A stretch of DNA of 64,000 bases, taken from assembly GCA_963920765.1 (NCBI GenBank), contig OY987243.1, positions 1,612,001-1,676,000 on the forward strand, given 5' to 3'. The notes beneath the pieces were generated by a model. It did not search any database. It was not told the origin of the DNA and saw only the letters and a program-made list of their open reading frames with translations. Numbering within the stretch: position 1 is the first letter of the stretch; every line of letters begins with the position of its first letter. The DNA is from Ulota crispa. Taxonomy: Eukaryota > Streptophyta > Bryopsida > Orthotrichales > Orthotrichaceae. A program made the translations under genes and the position numbers. Of the stretch, positions 58,646 through 64,000 are shown piece after piece.

Positions 58646-58799
58646 TAAATTGATTACAGTGAAGTAAAAACTTGTAGTGAATAAGACCACATTTTATTTT
58701 GTTAGTGCAAAAAGCACTTGTCACAATTTTGGGAATAGGGTTGGTTGATTGTTACAACTTTTTTGCCTGCATAGCTCATTGAGCACCACCAAGTTATGT

Positions 58800-58905
58800 A
58801 TATTACATACTCTCATACAAGTTCAATGGGAATTGAACCCGGACCACCAAAATGACATAAACAACTTCTTCTAACCAACTACCAAGCTCATGACTTGGCG
58901 ACCAA
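58800..58905 (-). mobile_element. tRNA-derived SINE head
   Basis: On the minus strand an A-box AGCTTGGTAGTTGGTTAGA (58870-58888 on plus) is followed about 30 bases later by the B-box GGGTTCAATTCCC (58828-58840). The anticodon arm does not fold well, so a SINE or tRNA relic is more likely than a working tRNA gene. Confidence 0.55.
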
Positions 58906-61700
58906 CATTACATAAAATACTCAATTACATAAAATTCAATATTGTTACATCAGCCAATAGCTTGTACAAGCATTCAAAGTTTTTTTAACTCTCATTTTAA
59001 TGAAAAGTGCAAGTAATGGTCAATGACATTAAAATATAAGCTTGAAAATCTTTAAGTTGATTTTTTGTTTTAGGGGTGCAAAATTACATGAAATTATTTT
59101 GAAAGGTTACCAATCTCGTGTTTTAGTGAATATGGTGTTCAAGGGGCAAATTGAAAAATTTGTGATTAGCCAAGGGCCAAGGGGCAAAGTGATGAACATG
59201 GGCATTGGGTGTGAAAGGACATCTTTGGTGGAACCCAATGAATCTTTTTCCAACTACAAAAGGGGTGGGGAGGGAGATTAAGAGTCAAATTGATTTGAAT
59301 CTAACATTAAATTTGAGTATACCACTTGAGGTAAGCATCCTAAGCTTTGTATAAGATTTATTGTGGATGACAAACACAAATGCCCTTTTCCCCAAATGCG
59401 TCCATAGGACACATGGGTATACTAATTTTGGTAATAATATTATTAAAAAGTGTGAGGCTTTTTTAGGCATGTGGGCAAAAAAAATCAGGTACCTCAAAAC
59501 AAGTTCTTACAGTTGTTGAGGTTGAGGCTATTGAAGGCTTGTCCATTTTTGTCCTTGTTTGTGCCAATGGACTAATGTTGTTATAACCCAAGCACTTACT
59601 ACCAAACCTTTGCACGTTTTAGCAAACAAACATGAAGAAACAGAAAAGCAGGCACTAATTAATTGAGGCTTGGATGAGGTCAATGCATCACGCTAGAAAA
59701 TAATGTTGACCATATCCAAGCATTGACCATAAGACAACTCCATTTAGTTAGGTCTAGAACACAAAAAAGAAATTGGGACCTTGACACTATCCAAATGTTT
59801 CTCTTACAAAGGGTGACATTATCCTTGCATCCTTGGATTTGAAAATGCTCTTGAACATGAATTTCAATTAATAAGTTGAAGTGCAATATTAATAAATTTG
59901 AAGAAGAACCCCAATTTTGGGGACATTTGAATTTTTCATTTTTAAGAGTTTTTAGGTGATTTTTAGTTTATTTTATGATGATTTCTTCAAGACTTTACAT
60001 CAATGACAAAATATCTTGAAAGAATTATCAAAAAAACCCACTTCAAGTCACCAAAATATTCTCACAAATGCAAAATTTAGTATTTCAAAATCCATTTTGG
60101 GAAAGTGTTTTTCCCAAGATAATGATTATGATTGTGTAATGACTATTTCATGAAAAGTGGAATTTGAAACTTTGATGTTAAAGAAAATCAAATCCACATT
60201 ATGTAAATGTTGTATTCTATATTCATCATAGACACTCTACAAAAGCAAGAAGATATTGTATTTGCAAAAAAAGGATTGCACTTTATTTTTTAAACCAAAT
60301 TTTGTTGACTTCCATTTTTCATGAGTTTTTTGTGTTTGTCAAATTTTCATATTTCTAGATGAATAAACTTTTGCAAAATTAGCAGAGATAAGGTGGAAGC
60401 ACCCATACCCAATAACTAAAGAGGTTTTGCAACAACTTGCAAAGAGTTTGAGGTGAAAAATGTTTTTTCAATGTAGGAAGATAAGAAATGTTGAGATTGC
60501 AAAACTTTCATAATTTTATGTGCAAAACTGAAATTATTGTGAATTATGGGAGTCAAAAAGTGTTCCAGACTCATGGCCAATGTCTAGATGCATGCAATTC
60601 CACCAATAGCCAAACCATTTTTAGCTCATTACTTGTTACTTCATTTTGGGACACATGGCATGACTTAAGTAGTCCCAACTTTGCAAAGGACAAAAGAACG
60701 CATTCCAAAGCACCTACTCTTGCTCATGGTAGAAATAGCACACCCTACATGTTGGGTGTGAGGCATTGTTGGCAATGGATGCTTCCACCTTACCAAGGGT
60801 GAAGAGTCAATTACCATGGTTTTCAAAAGGGAAATTGTCATCGTTAAGACTAGATGAGCCAATTTTCTGGAGGGACATTAAAAAACTCCAAAGCCCGCGA
60901 GAATTGAGACCAAGAGCAGGCTGATCCCAAAGCCCTTGGTTGGACCTTCTCTTGGATGGTCTATCTACCTGCTCTAGCAACATGGTAGTAGGTGGTGGCT
61001 GCACATACCCTCCTAAACAACCACTTATGCCAAATAGAGCAAAACAACCAACATCAGAACAAAATAAAAAAATAAACCCATTCTTACCACAAAAAAACAT
61101 GAACCTTTTCACTCTTGTAAGTGTGCACCTTTTTACCAAGGCTTCTTTTGGCTTTCTAGTGCCAAATTGCACTCAAAAAAATAGTTTGGCTAAAAAATGT
61201 CAAAAAAATGCCAAAAACTTGGATGAAATTGCCAAATTGTGGATGAAAACTAGATTGTAGACATGTAATATGTGCTACCAATAATGTGATATTTTCTATC
61301 CAATATGTGGATGAATGTTGAAATTTAAAGCACCACTATAATATTTTAAATCTCCACTCTGGCACTTCTTAAAAAACAAAAAAAAAAACCTTGCTTTATA
61401 CTTTTAGCATAGAAGGTAGGACCACCCATTCCAGATCATTTAAGTTCTTGGAGGACAACACGTTAGAGCAACAATGCGGCGCAAATTATTTTTCGATGGC
61501 TTTATGTGAAATATTGCGACACAATTTTGCTTCAAAGTTTTTCATGCAAAATTAAGTTGTATACAAATTTTGGAGTGCATAAAATGTTTTGGACCCACAA
61601 ATAATTCCTAGACTCTCCTAATTCCAATCATAGCCAGACTACTACTTCCTAATTTCTTTTGGGACACATGTCATGACTTCCAACGACAGAGGAGTCCAAC
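58906..61700. other. Intergenic DNA with a diverged direct repeat
   Basis: No intact gene recognised. A segment around 60500-60665 (AAAACTTTCAT..., GTTCCAGACTCATGG..., TTTTGGGACACATGGCATGAC) recurs in diverged form around 61527-61680. Open frames at 60488-60802 (+) and 60807-61172 (-) flank or overlap this and look transposon-like at best; no family was recognised. Confidence 0.4.
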
Positions 61701-63094
61701 AAACTTCAAACAAACGTAAGTCTGCAATTCGAAACCCGACAGACTTCAAATCGAGACCGGAAATAAGTTATGGGAAACCAAAATAGGTGAGTAAGCTGGG
61801 CGAGAATACTACAGCTACAATGCTCGATCTGCTGGCGAGACCATCCACACAACACCCATGAGCTGGAAAGAATGCTGCTGTACTATAGCAAGGAGATTAT
61901 CCCAAATTTGGGCGCGAGAGTCTTGTGGCAACCACGACGAGAGAGAGAGTGCAGACACGAACCAAGCTCGGGACGGGCGCTCCCCGGGATGATCTTTCTT
62001 TGCTGAAATGGGGAACTTGGTGAGAGGTGGGCGGACATTTTATCGGTTGTCATTGCAACAATCCACGGCACTACCGACTGAGGCCCCCGCCCGACCCCGC
62101 CACACCGACACTGTCGGTAGTAACGGAGCTCCATCCGAGGCTCGCGCGGTCTCAACGGAATGTCATTGACAGCCGTTTTTTTTTGCAGTGAGAAAAGGGG
62201 GATTCATCTACTGATCGTAGCCGTTGAGAGGCTGTGTCGGAAGGTTGGATTTCAGGAGGTACCGGTCCTCGGTAACTCTCGGGTTCGGCAACGGAACTCG
62301 GTGATGTTAGTGCTTCACGGCTAGCTGTGTCGCCCGCCCGCCCGCCCGCCTGCAGTGTATAATTATGGTTCCTGACATATTAATCCAGGCCTTCCAAGGA
62401 ACGCATCTGACGGCCAAAATGATTTCGCGGTCATAGGAAACCAAACTGGTAAGGAATACGGTAACCATCGCGGTTTTAGGGTCTCGGTTGCAGCAGGAAA
62501 GCAACAAGTTCACCCTTTAATGCCGAAGGCGCCACATTGACCAAAAATTTAACGTTAAATTCAGTGAAGTCCAAAAAATGACGTTTAACTGTTGGACGCA
62601 AAGCTTTATGAGGTAAAAGGTCACTTAGTATAGTTTCATATCACTGCCTGTTTTTATTAATGTCATTATGTTAGATGCTGTGCAAAGAGCATCATTGTGC
62701 TTATTTTCTCAGTTCTCGGCATGCGTGACTGGAATACCAGGTCATTCTGAGGACCGAGTGATCCAAGCTTATCAATTTCCAAGCGTGTCTGAGAGAGACA
62801 ATCGGAATACAAGGGTGGTGTACTAGACTGAGGAATTCCAGCCCTTAATGAGTGCTGGGAGCAAGTCCGGTACACAGGCACTTTGCGCAGACCATTTTCG
62901 CAAGCACTTTTGCACAGATAGTTTCATGAAACTCTTTGCACCTAAGCTCGATTAAACAGTTGGAGAAACGCAGGGAAGAACTGGTGAAAAAATGTAATTG
63001 AAATTATATGCAATGATGCTGAATCCGACAGAAATTAGCAGTGTCTACTTCAATCGTCGACCGGTACTACAGCACGTCAGTTGACAGGCGGAGA
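61700..63094. other. G+C-richer region and 3' flank of the C2-domain gene
   Basis: From about 61890 to 62520 the sequence becomes G+C-rich, with a GA run near 61940 and a CGCC run at 62331-62350, resembling a promoter or first-exon region. However, no exon with a recognisable protein could be found on either strand. About 62600-63094 probably holds the 3' UTR of the next gene. Confidence 0.35.
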
Positions 63095-64000
63095 TTAAAA
63101 TCCATTAAGAGGAACCCATTCCAGCCAGACTTCGATCTCCCCCTTCTCCACGTTCTGCAGCTTCAGATGCACCTCCTGCTTGATCACTCTGTCGATGACC
63201 TCAATGTTGCTGTCTTTCACAAGAGAGTTGTCGCTGCTGGCCAGCCACCGTCCTATTTGCTCGCACCCAAACTCTTCGAACATCCCTTGGTGCATTTGAG
63301 CAGCCAGAATCAGCGGATTGAGGTCTATGGATGCGTCTCCCATTGAATCATCAGCTGAGAAGACATCGTGGTCAAACACATGCTGCAAAACACAAGGGTA
63401 ACAACATTCAGCACCTAAATAACGAGCAAAAACTAGATGCATTCTTAACCATGTTGTACAGTACAAACACTAGTATAGTCACTGCAGAATTTGGTTCACA
63501 GGTGTCCCTGAAGCTCATAATACCTTATGAGACTTCACAATTTCTACTCAGCAAAAACACACACATTACGGCTTGGTCATACATAATTATAGGATGAGTA
63601 GGAGGTACATAGACACTATTAATCGAACTGGAGCAACTCACCAGCTTGAGAGGCTGAGGTGGGCTTGGTACAGAGAGCATGAGCTCCTCATCCCAAACTG
63701 GATTGAGGTTTCTTTTCACCACCTTGGTTTTAACGCTCTACAGGGACGAGAAACACACGCATGTGAGTCCAGCAACAATGAACTCTACCCCTCTGCTGAA
63801 AATAGGTGAAGAAACTTGAGATCACAAAACTACAGGCATGCTTGAAATTGAAACTTTTGTAACGAGAGCAAAAAGACTTTCAAAGCGATCGAGTGTCATG
63901 AGTACCTGTCCTCCAATGGTGGCACAAACGTAGGGATCACTAGACAGCAAATCTCGGACAGCCAAGTTTGTGCCTCTCACGATTCTCACTTTCAGCATTC
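63095..64000 (-). CDS. C2-domain protein, closest to the C2 half of plant ARF-GAPs (AGD11/12/13 type); 5' part outside window
   Basis: Three minus-strand exons: 64000-63906 (cut by the window edge, frame offset 2), 63737-63642 and 63382-63095 ending TGA; GT-AG, in phase, 159 residues visible. Read through, they give one complete C2 domain: MLKVRIVRGTNLAVRDLLSSD then PYVCATIGGQ, SVKTKVVKRNLNPVWDEEL, HVFDHDVFSADDSMGDASID, and the tail IGRWLASSDNSLVKDS...VKLQNVE-like ...EVWLEWVPL. Calcium-binding Asp positions (RDLLSSDPY and FDHDVFSADD) are kept. The tail (x-QIG-W-L-x-S-x-DN-x-L ... QEVHLKLQNVEKGEIEV.LEW) fits AGD12-type proteins, where an ARF-GAP zinc finger would lie upstream. Stand-alone C2 proteins of the CAR family are a less likely alternative. 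Role: calcium-dependent lipid binding. Confidence 0.85.

Noticed and set aside
60807..61172. 121-codon minus-strand open frame
   Set aside because: No family recognised, transposon-like surroundings and overlapping plus-strand frame; kept only as part of the region description.

Overview
This window is plant nuclear DNA. Four protein-coding genes can be reconstructed exon by exon with GT-AG introns of roughly 100-750 bp, and all four match plant-type families. They sit like islands in about 50 kb of AT-rich, transposon-packed DNA. The mix of element relics would suit a seed-free land plant such as a lycophyte, fern or bryophyte, but that is a guess.

Gene islands: (1) 1183-3907 (+), ORANGE (OR), the plastid DnaJ-like zinc-finger chaperone, 8 exons, 351 aa. 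(2) 17064-22043 (+), a TPR + split SET/MYND protein of the SMYD4-like type, 15 exons, 726 aa. (3) 28694-31147 (-), a RING + FYVE + SYLF protein, 6 exons, 599 aa. (4) 63095-64000 (-), the 3' end of a C2-domain protein closest to the C2 half of plant AGD11/12/13 ARF-GAPs, cut by the window edge. These are housekeeping-type genes with no shared pathway and no sign of clustering.

Between genes: 4.9-8.5 kb is a MULE-type element with a perfect 9-bp target duplication and other elements nested in it. 8.6-10.5, 12.1-12.3 and 14.1-15.0 kb hold four members of one family with CCCCTAAAGGAC-like ends, each flanked on both sides by TTAA (piggyBac-like target choice). 22.7-27.4 kb has a small MITE, a decayed pogo-type transposase and a 1.58-kb Tc1-type element whose relic transposase shows D-(93)-D-(34)-E spacing. 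31.5-37.6 kb has a Stowaway MITE, a fold-back element, a decayed multi-exon gene resembling a methyltransferase and another TIR element. 37.8-39.4 kb is an unusual tandem array of about ten long hairpins followed by three related smaller ones. 40.7-43.8 kb is a CACTA element with 3-bp target duplication. 45.5-52.7 kb contains two copies of an LTR-like element, one nested inverted in the other, plus a 200-N contig join that very probably hides an unmerged contig overlap. 52.9-58.7 kb holds relics of a RING-H2 gene and of a DUF7869-like transposon gene, a Tourist MITE and SINE-like heads.

The best candidates for something undescribed are the hairpin array (37.8-39.4 kb), the TTAA-flanked family, and the DD34E Tc1 element in a plant genome.
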